From assembly GCF_029227915.1 (NCBI RefSeq), contig NC_079881.1, positions 27,877,501 through 27,941,500 on the forward strand: DNA of 64,000 nucleotides. Direction: 5' to 3'. The notes under the pieces are model-generated. The model saw nothing but the letters and a program-made list of their open reading frames with translations. It ran no database searches and was not told where the DNA came from. The position numbers and the translations under genes are program-made. Below are positions 21,101 through 33,539 of the stretch, in pieces. Source of the DNA: Hydractinia symbiolongicarpus (lineage: Eukaryota > Cnidaria > Hydrozoa > Anthoathecata > Hydractiniidae). Each line of letters opens with the position of its first letter. Positions within the stretch are counted from its first letter, which is position 1.

Positions 21101-24100
21101 AAAAAATCGTTCTGGAAATGAGTTTACTCACAGGGTACTTTCTTTGTATACATTCGACTATACGGGCCAAGCCCGGGATTTACGGGAAATCACGGGTTTT
21201 CGTTTTCCGGCGATTAAACCTCCTTCATTAAGCGTCTCATCAAAAATGAAAACATTTTTGAAAACTACAAGTCTCATGCGTTTTAGTGGTGAAAAAAAAA
21301 TTTAAAAAATCGTTCGGGAAATGAGTTTACTCCCTGGGTACTTTCTTTGTATACATTCGACTATACGGGCCAAGCCCCGGATTTACGGGAAAACGCCGTA
21401 TTTCGTTTGCCGGCGATTAAACCTCCTTCATTAAGCGTCTCATCAAAAATGAAAACATTTTTGACAACTACAAGTCTCGTGCGTTTTAGTGGTGAAAAAA
21501 TAATTTAAAAAATCGTTCGGGAAATGAGTTTACTCCCTGGGTACTTTCTTTGTATACTTTTGACTATACGGGCCGAGTCCGGGATTTACGGGAAATCGCG
21601 GATTTTCGTTTGCCGGCGATTAAACTGCTTTTATTCAGCGTCTCATCAAAAATGAAAACATTTTTGAAAACTACAAGTCTCATGCGTTTTAGTGGTGAAA
21701 AAATAAATTAAAAAATCGTTCGGGAAATAAGTTTACTCCCTGGGTACTTTCTTTGTATACTTTTGACTATACGGGCCAAGCCGGGATTTACGGGAAATCG
21801 CGGGTTTTCGTTTGCCGGCGATTAAACTTCTTTTATTCAGCGTCTCATCAAAAATGAAAACATTTTTGAAAACTACAAGTCTCATGCGTTTTAGTGGTGA
21901 AAAAATAATTTAAAAAATCGTTCGGGAAATGAGTTTACCCCCTGGGTACTTTCTTTGTATACTTTTGACTATACGGGCCGAGTCCGGGATTTACGGGAAA
22001 TCGCGGATTTTCGTTTGCCGGCGATTAAACTGCTTTTATTCAGCGTCTCATCAAAAATGAAAACATTTTTGAAAACTACAAGTCTCATGCGTTTTAGTGG
22101 TGAAAAAATAATTTAAAAAATCGTTCGGGAAATAAGTTTACTCCCTGGGTACTTTCTTTGTATACTTTTGACTATACGGGCCGAGCCGGGATTTACGGGA
22201 AATCGCCGGTTTTTGTTTGCCGGCGATTAAACTTCTTTTATTCAGCGTCTCATCAAAAATGAAAACATTTTTGAAAACTACAAGTCTCATGCGTTTTAGT
22301 GGTGAAAAAATAATTTAAAAAACCCTTCGGGAAATGAGTTTACTCCCTGGGTACTTTCTTTGTATACTTTTGACTATACCGGCCAAGCCGGGATTTACGG
22401 GAAATCGCGGGTTTTTGTTTGCCAGCGATTAAAGTTCTTTTATTCAGCGTCTCATCAAAAATGAAAACATTTTTGCAAACTACAAGTCTCATGCGTTTTA
22501 GTGGTGAAAAAAAAAATTAAAAAATCGTTCGGGAAATGAGTTTACTACCTGGGTACTTTCTTTGTATACATTGGACTATACGTGCCAAGCCCGGGATTTA
22601 CGGGAAATCGCGGGTTTTCGTTTGCCGGCGATTAAACTTCTTTTATTCAGCGTCTCATCAAAAATGAAAACATTTTTGAAAACTACAAGTCTCATGCGTT
22701 TTAGTGGTGAAAAAATAATTTAAAAAATCGTTCGGGAAATGAGTTTACTCCCTGGGTACTTTCTTTGTATACTTTTGACTATACGGGCCAAGCTGGGATT
22801 TACGGCAAATCGCGGGTTTTCGTTTGCCGGCGATTAAAATTCTTTTATTCAGCGTCTCATCAAAAATGAAAACATTTTTAAAACCTACAAGTCTTTGCGT
22901 TTTAGTGGTGAAAAAATAATTTAAAAAATCGTTCAGGAAATGAGTTTACTCCTTGGGTACTTTCTTTGTATACTTTTGACTATACGGGCCGAGTCCGGGA
23001 TTTACGGGTAATCGCGGATTTTCGTTTGCCGGCGATTAAACTGCTTTTATTCAGCGTCTCATCAAAAATGAAAACATTTTTGAAAACTACAAGTCTCATG
23101 CGTTTTAGAGGTGAAAAAAAAAATTAAAAAATCGTTCGGGAAATGAGTTTACTACCTGGGTACTTTCTTTGTATACATTGGACTATACGTGCCAAGCCCG
23201 GGATTTACGGGAAATCGCGGGTTTTCGTTTGCCGGCGATTAAACTTCTTTTATTCAGCGTCTCATCAAAAATGAAAACATTTTTGAAAACTACAAGTCTC
23301 ATGCGTTTTAGTGGTGAAAAAATAATTTAAAAAATCGTTCGGGAAATGAGTTTACTCCCTGGGTACTTTCTTTGTATACTTTTGACTATACGGGCCAAGC
23401 TGGGATTTACGGGAAATCGCGGGTTTTCGTTTGCCGGCGATTAAAATTCTTTTATTCAGCGTCTCATCAAAAATGAAAACATTTTTAAAACCTACAAGTC
23501 TTTGCGTTTTAGTGGTGAAAAAATAATTTAAAAAATCGTTCAGGAAATGAGTTTACTCCTTGGGTACTTTCTTTGTATACTTTTGACTATACGGGCCGAG
23601 TCCGGGATTTACGGGTAATCGCGGATTTTCGTTTGCCGGCGATTAAACTGCTTTTATTCAGCGTCTCATCAAAAATGAAAACATTTTTGAAAACTACAAG
23701 TCTCATGCGTTTTAGAGGTGAAAAAATAATTTAGAAAATCGTTCTGGAAATGAGTTTACTCCCTGGGTACTTTCTTTGTATACTTTTGACTATACGGGCC
23801 AAGCCGGGATTTACGGGAAATCGCGGGTTTTCGTTTGTCGGCGATTAAACTTCTTTTATTCAGCGTCTCATCAAAAATACAAACATTTTTGAAAACTACA
23901 AGTCTCATGCGTTTTAGTGGTGACAAAATAATTTAAAAAATCGATCTGGAAATGAGTTTACTCCCTGGGTACTTTCTTTGTATACTTTTGACTATACGGG
24001 CCGAGTCCGGGATTTAGGGAAATCGCAGGTTTTCGTTTGTCGGCGATTAAACTGCTTTTATTCAGCGTCTCATCAAAAATGAAAATATTTTTGAAAACTA

Positions 24101-26075
24101 CAAGTCTCATGGGCTTTAGTGGTGAAAAAATAATTTAAAAAATCGTTCTGGAAATGGCTTTACTCACAGGGTACTTTCTTTGTATACATTCGACTATACG
24201 TGCCAAGCCCGGGATTTACGGGAAATCGCGGGTTTTCGTTTGCCGGCGATTAAACTTCTTTTATTCAGCGTCTCATCAAAAATGAAAACATTTTTGAAAA
24301 CTACAAGTCTCATGCGTTTTAGTGGTGAAAATATAATTTAAAAAATCGTTCGGGAAATGAGTTTACTCCCTGGGTACTTTCTTTGTATACTTTTGACTAT
24401 ACGGGCCAAGCCCGGGATTTACGGGAAATCGCGGGTTTTCGTTTTCCGGCGATTAAACCTCTTTCATTAAGCGTCTCATTAAAAATGAAAACATTTTTGA
24501 CAACTACAAGTCTCATGCGTTTTAGTGGTGAAAAAATAATCTAAAAAATCGTTCGGGAAATGCGTTTACTCCCTGGGTACTTTCTTTGTATACTTTTGAC
24601 TATACGGGCCGAGTCCGGGATTTACGGGAAGTCGCGGATTTTCGTTTGCCGGCGATTAAACTGCTTTTATTCAGCGTCTCATCAAAAATGAAAACATTTT
24701 TGAAAACTACAAGTCTCATGCGTTTTAGTGGTGAAAAAATATTTTAAAAAATCGTTCGGGAAATGAGTTTACTCCCTGGGTACTTTCTTTGTATACTTTT
24801 GACTATACGGGCCAAGCCGGGATTTACGGGAAATCGCGGGTTTTCGTTTGCCGGCGATTAAACTTCTTTTATTCAGCGTCTCATCAAAAATGAAAACATT
24901 TTTGAAAACTACAAGTCTCATGCGTTTTAGTGGTGAAAAAATAATTTAAAAAATCCTTCGGGAAATGAGTTTACTCCCTGGGTACTTTCTTTGTATACTT
25001 TTGACTATACCGGCCAAGCCGGGATTTACGGGAAATCGCGGGTTTTCGTTTGCCGGCGATTAAACTTCTTTTATTCAGCGTCTCATCAAAAATGAAAACA
25101 TTTTTGAAAACTACAAGTCTCATGCGTTTTAGTGGTGAAAAAAAAATTTAAAAAATCCTTCGGGAAATGAGTTTACTCCCTGGGTACTTTCTTTGTATAC
25201 TTTTGACTATACCGGCCAAGGCGGGATTTACGGGAAATCGCGGGTTTTCGTTTGCCGGCGATTAAACTTCTTTTATTCAGCGTCTCATCAAAAATGAAAA
25301 CATTTTTGACAACTACAAGTCTCATGCGTTTTAGTGGTGAAAAAATAATTTAAAAAATCGTTCGGGAAATGAGTTTACTCCCTGGGTACTTTCTTTGTAT
25401 ACTTTTGACTATACGGGCCGAGTCCGGGATTTACGGGAAATCGCGGATTTTCGTTTGCCGGCGATTAAACTGCTTTTATTCAGCGTCTCATCAAAAATGA
25501 AAACATTTTTGAAAACTACAAGTCTCATGCGTTTTAGTGGTGAAAAAATAATTTAAAAAATCGTTCTGGAAATGAGTTTACTCCCTGGGTACTTTCTTTG
25601 TATACTTTTGACTATACGGGCCAAGCCGGGATTTACGGGAAATCGCGGGTTTTCGTTTGCCGGCGATTAAACTTCTTTTATTCAGCGTCTCATCAAAAAT
25701 GAAAACATTTTTGAAAACTACAAGTCTCATGCGTTTTAGTGGTGACAAAATAATTTAAAAAATCGATCTGGAAATGAGTTTACTCCCTGGGTACTTTCTT
25801 TGTATACTTTTGACTATACGGGCCGAGTCCGGGATTTAGGGAAATCGCAGGTTTTCGTTTGTCGGCGATTAAACTGCTTTTATTCAGCGTCTCATCAAAA
25901 ATGAAAATATTTTTGAAAACTACAAGTCTCATGGGCTTTAGTGGTGAAAAATAATTTAAAAAATCGTTCTGGAAATGGCTTTACTCACAGGGTACTTTCT
26001 TTGTATATATTTCGACTATACGTGCCAAGCCCGGGATATACTGGAAATCGCGGGTTTTCGTTTGCTGGCGATTAA
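18174..26075 (-). repeat. 203-bp satellite array, orientation B, between second strand switch and LINE copy 2
   Basis: About 39 monomers in B orientation. From about 19410 to 24817 it is the inverted copy of A-array 3243-8240. Mirror pairs: ccgcgacttccc at 3423 with 24626-24637, ggcacg at 3856 with 24204, attttttaat at 7561 with 20085-20094, and aatagcc at 8061 with 19589-19595. Internal tandem duplications of three monomers occur near 18740-19950 and 22570-23790 (gtccaatg-type, gggtaatcg and tctttgcg markers each twice). The terminal part 24426-26075 is the direct duplicate of 9834-11483. It ends at TTAA where LINE 2 is inserted. Confidence 0.95.
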
Positions 26076-26248
26076 TTTCTTTTCTTTTCTTTTCAATTTA
26101 TTTAAAGTCGATTATTCACATATTTACAATAGTTTCCAAAAAAAAAAGTAATTAAGAAAACTAATCTAAATCGACTAAATTTTTTTTATGTTTACAATTA
26201 AATAAAATCATTTTTTTTATATATATAAACAATAATAACAACAAAGTT
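26076..26248 (-). other. LINE copy 2 3' UTR and GAAAA tail
   Basis: Same layout as in copy 1: the 8-bp inverted repeat (26106-26113 with 26169-26176), AATAAA at about 26097-26102 and GAAAAG repeats at the very end next to the TTAA target site. I see no difference from copy 1 in this interval. Confidence 0.65.
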
Positions 26249-29200
26249 CTATAAAGGGACCTTACATTCATCACAGTTACATTTAGATCCGTCCCACATT
26301 TTAATCATGCTTTTAAAAACTTTAAGGTTGTCACATCGTTTCAAATGTGATGGTAGGTTATTCCAAATCTTTGGTCCCAGGGCTGATAAGCTATTAGTTC
26401 CAAAAGTCGCGGTCCTTTTCCTTGAGACTACCAAATTATTTGTATTTTGTTCTCTGACTGTCCTACCGTTATCATTTAAACAAAATAGATCTTTCATAAA
26501 AAGAGGGCTGCTGTTATTTATAGTTTTAGAGATTTCTATACACAATGACCGTAAGCGATTTACATTCATGTGACTCTTGCTGGAATTTTTAAGTAAATTT
26601 TCGTATGTACTTACCGTATCATTATACAGAAATCTTAATGCTCGTTTTTGTATCATTTCGACTTTAGATAAAGATTTAGAAGAAGAAAAATGCCATATAA
26701 GGGTACAATAATTGAAATTTGCGTAGATAAAACTTTGAACTAAAATATATTTTGCTTGAAAGGATAAGAAACTTTTAAATCGAAATAAGGCATTTAGTTG
26801 GGCTGATGCTTTGCGACACAAATCACTAACGTGTCTGTCAAAATTTAATTTATTGTCTATAGTCACACCTAGTAATTTCACGTTATTTTCACTTTCAATA
26901 GTTTTATTTCCTATATTAAATTTTAGACCTAAATTATCTGCCTTATTCTTTGTCAGAATTATCGAGTGAAACTTTTCAGGGTTTGCAATCATTTTATTCT
27001 CTTTTAACCAGGAGAGGGCAGTTTTAGCTTCGTTTTCTAAAGTATTTATCAAATTAGGAATAGAATTTGAGAAGTTGGATATTGTGTTATCATCAGCGTA
27101 ATTATGTAGCTTATATTTTTCTATAAAAAGAAACAAATCATTTATAAATATATTGAATATGATAGGTCCCAAAATAGAACCTTGTGGTACACCAGATAAG
27201 ATAATTTGAAATAGACTATAGATCCCATTTATTCGAGTGGCTTGCTCTCTATCAGTAAGATAAGATAGAATGAATTGAAGAGACTTATTGTCAAATCCAT
27301 AAGCAGCTAGTTTCGCAATTAGTAAGTCATGTGGTACACAGTCAAAAGCTTTTGAAAGATCCATCAAGATCGCACCCACCACATAATTCTTATCAAGTTT
27401 ACTCTTCCATTCCTCTATTAAGCGAATTAGTACTTGTTGGGTACTATAGCATTTCCTATAGGCGGAGAGAAAGGTCGACAATTTTGATTCCATATAAGCG
27501 GTTATTTGTTCTTTCATAACCCTTTCGTAAAATTTAGAAAAAACATTTAAAACACTGACAGGCCTGTAGTTTGATATTTTAGTTTTATCTTTTCCTCCCT
27601 TATCCAATGGCGTTACAGCAGCTCGCTTAGCTTTGCTTGGAAATTTGTTTGAAACTATGCTACTATTTATAGCATCTGTTAGTGGCGTTACTAGGTGCCT
27701 TTTTGCTAATTTTGTCAGCTTTGATGGTATTGTATCTTCACCTGTTGATACTTTGGTGTTTAAATCATTAAACAGTTTAGAAATTGTATTTTCATCAACT
27801 TCTTGGAATGTGAAGTTCTCATTGTTGTTAGAATCATTGATTTCCTTTATTTTAATGATACTTGGATGATTTTCAAAACTATCAACAATTTCTTCAATCA
27901 TTTTTGACTTATCATTTACATTCTTATATTTTATAGGATTTGGTTTCATGCCACAAGAATTTTCTAAAATATTGATGTAGTATTCGTTGAAAAGTTTGGT
28001 TAGCTGTTTTTTATCAGTAACTAAACTTTCATTTTGAATGATCGCTATATCTCCTTTGCTTATTCCACTTTTATTTGATATCAAGGGTTTAACAGTTTCC
28101 CAAAACGTTTTTTTGGAAATAAAACCTGATTCTGTTACCCTTTTGAAATGGTTTTTGATAGCCTTTTTGCGTAAATTTACACACTTGTTTCTCTGTTTCT
28201 TGTACGTGATTTTGTTTTCAGAAGTAGGATTTTTATTGTATTTATTTTTGAACCTAGACCTTGTATATATTGCCTTTTTTTAACTCTTTTGTCATAAATG
28301 GTGCCTCGTTTCCACGCAGAGTTTTTTGCTTCTGTGGGGCATGCTTTTCTATGATAGATGTGAAAACATTGATGAGGTTTTCATAATTCAGTTCAGGATC
28401 TTTACTATTACAAATAAAATTTGCGTTCTCAACATCACGTAAAAAGTTGGCTTCATTAAAATTTTTGTAACTTCTGTAAATAATTTTCTTGGATGCTAAG
28501 CGTGCTAAATGAGATTTTAAAAATGTTGTTACCATTTGATGATGATCACTTAATCCTGTTTCACATGTTAGTGTGTGTTGAAGACATCTGGGTCTATTTG
28601 TAAGAATGACATCTATAGCTGTTCCGTTAGGACTAGCAAAACAGGTTTTGTTTTTGACAAGATTTTCAAGACTAAAAATATCACAGAAATTATTTAAGGT
28701 TTCGAAACCAGAATCGTTCGAGTTATGGCAATCGATATTTATATCACCCATAATTATTATGTTTTCGACTTTAGATAGAGCTTTATTTAAAGCTATCTCT
28801 AATTCCTCAAAAAAGTTGTTTAAGTTTGAATAATGAGGTGGTCTATAAATACTGATAACTGTCCATTTTTTATTTCTTATCGTTAATTCTGAGCAAATGA
28901 TTTCATTATTTGTTATACCCAAATCATTAACTTGTCTACAGGCTATTCCTTTCTTAACATATTCAATTAACCCTCCTCCATTTTTGTTCCTATCTTTTCT
29001 AGTTCTAATTTCATAGTTATCAATATAGAACTGTTCGTTTGGAAAACTCTCATCTAGTTTGGTTTCAGCAAATACAAAATAATCAGGTGAAAATTTTGTC
29101 AGAATTTCTCTTGCATCAATTATTTTGTTTCTGAGACTATTAATGTTTAAATAGCCTAAAAGAGGATTGGAAGGGTACTTAATTCGTAATTTATGTATTT

Positions 29201-29342
29201 CATCTAAAGAACTTTGGTGAGAATTATGTGTCGGATTTTGATCATTTCTATATTGACTCCCAACACATTCATCAGGAATATCAGATTTATTATCATCGCA
29301 AACTAGTCCAAGCCTATTGAATACCCCTGCTGATCTAAAAAA
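26249..29342 (-). pseudogene. LINE ORF2 (endonuclease plus reverse transcriptase), copy 2, broken by one-base insertion
   Basis: Same protein as in copy 1, opening in the -1 frame at the slip site 29342. Endonuclease motifs AETKLD, YRPP, GDIN and SDHH are intact. An A6 to A7 run (top strand T7 at 28275-28281) shifts the frame near residue 354, just after the endonuclease, giving a stop at 28254-28256. The remaining reverse-transcriptase frame runs on from there to 26249 with DLSKAFD, GVPQGS and YADD intact. Compared with copy 1, it keeps Ser in motif A and differs at two or three other residues (MKDLF for IKDIF, LFLF for LFIF). A homopolymer indel may also be a sequencing error, in which case the gene would be intact. 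Confidence 0.88.
29273..29342 (-). promoter_or_regulatory. Putative -1 programmed ribosomal frameshift signal, copy 2
   Basis: Identical to the signal in copy 1. U UUU UUA lies at 29342-29336, the 6-nt spacer GAUCAG follows, then the two halves of the 10-bp stem at 29329-29320 and 29282-29273. ORF1's TAG (29303-29305) lies in the loop. Confidence 0.68.
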
Positions 29343-30739
29343 TTATTTATAAAAGCTATAAAATTTCGTGCTAACATTATCTTACCATTCTCTCGTAAAT
29401 GTATGCCATCTTTCCATAGGTGTTCTTCTCTGATATTGTTGTGTCTGATGTAGCCATAACCGTGTAGATCGGATCCTTCTCTTAATAGTTTGTTAATACT
29501 GTTTATTCTATTAGAGTCGACACGTCTGCTCGTAACCAAGGCAGAGATAAAAACTTTTTCTACTCCGTTACGCACACATTTTTTTCCGATGTCCAGGATC
29601 TGTTCGGCAATTTTGTTATCTGACGCTGCATTTAGATGACTTGATAAAAGATTGTTGATTCCTACATGGATAACGACAATATCAGGTTTTTCTTGTTCCA
29701 GTGTTGGTTGTACGTAATAATTTAAGTTTTCGACACTTGCTCCTGGGAATATCTTAAATCTCACATTCCCATTTTTTATTTGCTCATTAAATTCTTTCAC
29801 TCGAATACCTTTTGGTATACTATCGGTCATTATCCGTATCTTCTTAGAATGGTGTACATTTTGATGCTCAAGATTCGTAGCTAATTGATCTCTTTCGGGA
29901 AACGGATTGATAACAGGGTTGGGTCTTCGTCTGTGTGTTACATTATTTTTAAAGATATTTGACGAGCGAATATGGTTGTTAACATCTACGTGGTGCGTAT
30001 TTTGACTCTCCTTCGTAAAATTACAATCTTGATCACCCCAACTTTGTTGATTAGAATCGTCATTAACTTAAACTCTTAGGTCGTTAAATCTGTTATGATG
30101 TAATTCTTCATTTCTATTAACTTTATTTGTAGAAAACCTTGAGGGACCTTTGATTACGTTGTTCCATTGATTATGCTGTTTAATCGGTTCCACATGTTTA
30201 CACGTTTCAACTGAATGATCACGTTGATTACTGTTTAAAATTTCGCTAAACAATTTTTTGTAATCCTTTATTTCTTCTTTAAGGAAATCTATTTCACTCC
30301 TCAGTTGTTTAATTAATATATTTGACGAGTTGTCCCCGATCTTGCTCAGTTTATACGAAATAAATTCTTTTAAATCGCAAACCTGTGTTGTCAAACTTTT
30401 AAATTTAATAAACTGGCCAAAATTTTTAACTTCTTCCTCGTACAGATATCCACTTTTATCTTCGATTAAATCGTCAACAACATCTTTCTTTTCCTCTGAA
30501 AAAGATTCGTCTGTGCTATTTTCTTTCTCCTCTTCTACTTGTTTCACAAATAAATAACTTTCTGTACCATTTCTCTCCGTTTTGTTTAATATATTCTGTT
30601 AACATAAATCTTTTAGCGTTTGCTCAATAATTTCAGGATGCAAGTCTTTTGTGTTAGTTACTATGCTGTCATAGTCAGCTTTCTTTTTCCTTCTATGTAT
30701 TTCTTTAACAGAATTTAAAACAATATTTTCAAACTCCAT
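29303..30739 (-). pseudogene. LINE ORF1 (coiled coil plus SGNH hydrolase), copy 2, two in-frame stops
   Basis: One continuous frame of 479 codons from ATG at 30739 to TAG at 29303, interrupted by TAA at codon 47 (30599-30601) and codon 224 (30068-30070). No frameshift is needed to connect the parts. Codons 1-46 are basic and helical (a KEIHRRKKK stretch). Codons about 65-190 are acidic, then a predicted coiled coil (KQLRSEIDFLKEEIKDYKKL). Codons 224-303 are a polar Asn/His/Arg linker. From Met304 follows the SGNH domain with Ser307 (TDS), PGAS, HVGINN and DGIHL. Such proteins bind LINE RNA and multimerise in the RNP; the coiled coil supports that, and the esterase activity is only inferred. 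The slip site is at codon 467. Confidence 0.82.
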
Positions 30740-30826
30740 TTGTCAACAGTTAAACAACAAGTTTTACTAAGTTTTAAAAACACGTCCGCTCCGTCCGCTT
30801 GCTAAGAAATCCACTTAGAACTAAAC
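30740..30826 (-). other. LINE copy 2 5' UTR
   Basis: About 87 bp between the satellite target site and the ORF1 ATG. On the minus strand it begins gtttagttctaag and contains a gcggacggagcggacg GC-rich patch near its start. LINE promoters are internal and lie in this region, but no promoter motif can be named. Its short length means slight 5' truncation cannot be excluded. Confidence 0.5.
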
Positions 30827-31429
30827 TTAAACTTCTTTTATTCAGCGTCTCATCAAAAATGAAAACATTTTTGAAAACTACAAGTCTCATGCGTTTTAGT
30901 GGTGAAAATATAATTTAAAAAATCGTTCGGGAAATGAGTTTACTCCCTGGGTACTTTCTTTGTATACTTTTGACTATACGGGCCAAGCCCGGGATTTACG
31001 GGAAATCGCGGGTTTTCGTTTTCCGGCGATTGAACCTCTTTCATTAAGCGTCTTATCAAAAATGAAAACATTTTTGAAAACTACAAGTCTCATGCGTTTT
31101 AGTGGTGAAAATATAATTTAAAAAATCGTTCGGGAAATGAGTTTACTCCCTGGGTACTTTCTTTGTATACTTTTGACTATACAGGCCAAGCCCGGGATTT
31201 ACGGGAAATCGCGGGTTTTCGTTTTCCGGCGATTGAACCTCTTTCATTAAGCGTCTTATCAAAAATGAAAACATTTTTGGAAACTACAAGTCTCATGCGT
31301 TTTAGTGGTGAAAAAAAAATTTAAAAAATCGTTCGGGAAATGAGTTTACTCCCTGGGTACTTTCTTTGTATACATTCGACTATACGGGCCAAGCCCCGGA
31401 TTTACGGGAAATCGCGGGTTTTCGTTTGC

Positions 31430-32640
31430 CGGCGATTAAACTTCTTTTATTCAGCGTCTCATCAAAAATGAAAACATTTCTGAAAACTACAAGTCTCATG
31501 CGTTTTAGTGGTGAAAAAAAAATTTAAAAAATCGTTCGGGAAATGAGTTTACTCCCTGGGTACTTTCTTTGTATACACTCGACTATACGGGCCAAGCCCC
31601 GGATTTACGGGAAAACGCCGGATTTCGTTTGCCGGCGATTAAACCTCTTTTATTAAGCGTCTCATCAAAAATGAAAACATTTTTGACAACTACAAGTCTC
31701 ATGCGTTTTAGTGGTGAAAAATAATTTAAAAAATCGTTCGGGAATGGAGTTTACTCCCTGGGTACTTTCTTTGTATACTTTTGACTATACGGGCCGAGTC
31801 CGGGATTTACGGGAAATCGCGGATTTTCGTTTACCGGCGATTAAACTGCTTTTATTCAGCGTCTCATCAAAAATGAAAACATTTTTGAAAACTACAAGTC
31901 TCATGCGTTTTAGTGGTGAAAAAATAATTTAAAAAATCCTTCGGGAAATGAGTTTACTCCCTGGGTACTTTCTTTGTATACTTTTGACTATACCGGCCAA
32001 GCCGGGATTTACGGGAAATCGCGGGTTTTCGTTTGCCGGCGATTAAACTTCTTTTATTCAGCGTCTCATCAAAAATGAAAACATTTCTGAAAACTACAAG
32101 TCTCATGCGTTTTAGTGGTGAAAAAAAATTTTAAAAAATCGTTCGGGAAATGAGTTTACTCCCTGGGTACTTTCTTTGTATACACTCGACTATACGGGCC
32201 AAGCCCCGGATTTACGGGAAAACGCCGGATTTCGTTTGCCGGCGATTAAACCTCTTTTATTAAGCGTCTCATCAAAAATGAAAACATTTTTGACAACTAC
32301 AAGTCTCATGCGTTTTAGTGGTGAAAAATAATTTAAAAAATCGTTCGGGAATGGAGTTTACTCCCTGGATACTTTCTTTGTATACTTTTGACTATACGGG
32401 CCAAGCCGGGATTTACGGGAAATCGCAGGTTTTGGTTTGCCGGCGATTAAACTTCTTTTATTCAGCGTCTCATCAAAAATGAAAATATTTTTGAAAACTA
32501 CAAGTCTCATGCGTTTTAGTGGTGACAAAATAATTTAAAAAATCGATCTGGAAATGAGTTTACTCCCTGGGTACTTTCTTTGTATACTTTTGACTATACG
32601 GGCCGAGTCCGGGATTTAGGGAAATCGCAGGTTTTCGTTT
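31430..32640 (-). repeat. Three-monomer tandem duplication (about 606 bp)
   Basis: The variants acatttctgaaaac (31475 and 32081 areas), cactcgactatac (near 31576 and 32184) and gggaatggagttt (near 31740 and 32347) each occur twice at about 606-bp spacing. The limits are approximate. Confidence 0.7.
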
Positions 32641-33539
32641 GCCGGCGATTAAACTGCTTTTATTCAGCGTCTCATCAAAAATGAAAACATTTTTGAAAAC
32701 TACAAGTCTCATGGGCTTTGGTGGTGAAAAAATAATTTAAAAAATCGTTCTGGAAATGGCTTTACTCACAGAGTACTTTCTTTGTATACATTCGACTATA
32801 CGTGCCAAGCCCGGGATTTACGGGAAATCGCGGGTTTTCGTTTGCCGGCGATTAAACTTCTTTTATTCAGCGTCTCATCAAAAATGAAAACATTTTTGAA
32901 AACTACAAGTCTCATGCGTTTTAGTGGTGAAAATATAATTTAAAAAATCGTTCGGGAAATGAGTTTACTCCCTGGGTACTTTCTTTGTATACTTTTGACT
33001 ATACGGGCCAAGCCCGGGATTTACGGGAAATCGCGGGTTTTCGTTTTCCGGCGATTGAACCTCTTTCATTAAGCGTCTTATCAAAAATGAAAACATTTTT
33101 GAAAACTACAAGTCTCATGCGTTTTAGTGGTGAAAAAAAAATTTAAAAAATCGTTCGGGAAATGAGTTTACTCCCTGGGTACTTTCTTTGTATACTTTTG
33201 ACTATACGGGCCGAGTCCGGGATTTACGGGAAATCGCGGATTTTCGTTTGCCGGCGATTAAACTGCTTTTATTCAGCGTCTTATCAAAAATGAAAACATT
33301 TTTGAAAACTACAAGTCTCATGCGTTTTAGTGGTGAAAAAATAATTTAAAAAATCGTTCGGGAAATGAGTTTACTCCCTGGGTACTTTCTTTGTATACTT
33401 TTGACTATACGGGCCAAGCCGGGATTTACGGGAAATCGCGGGTTTTCGTTTGCCGGCGATTAAACTTCTTTTATTCAGCGTCTCATCAAAAATGAAAACA
33501 TTTTTGAAAACTACAAGTCTCATGCGTTTTAGTGGTGAA

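Larger units (their letters stand above)
24426..30023. repeat. Segmental duplication, second copy (satellite plus LINE), partner of 9834-15430
   Basis: The 5.6 kb segments match at offset 14,592, rising to 14,593 after a one-base insertion in LINE 2 (T6 to T7 at 28275-28281). Homology starts exactly where the 9833/9834 strand switch lies and ends exactly where LINE 1 is cut. This copy is embedded in uninterrupted flanks on both sides (B satellite at 24425, full LINE at 30024). It therefore looks like the source and 9834-15430 the inserted derivative. Confidence 0.93.
26076..30826 (-). mobile_element. CR1-like non-LTR retrotransposon (LINE), copy 2, near full length
   Basis: Element of 4,751 bp on the minus strand: about 87 bp of 5' UTR, ORF1, ORF2 overlapping in the -1 frame, 3' UTR and (GAAAA)n tail. 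It sits inside one satellite monomer. The satellite reads gcgaTTAA before the tail (TTAA at 26072-26075) and TTAAacttc after the 5' end (TTAA at 30827-30830), so phase is kept and a 4-bp TTAA target-site duplication is likely. Because the monomer is AT-rich there, the duplication length is uncertain by a few bases. Two in-frame stops in ORF1 and a frameshift in ORF2 make this copy non-functional as read. Confidence 0.93.
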
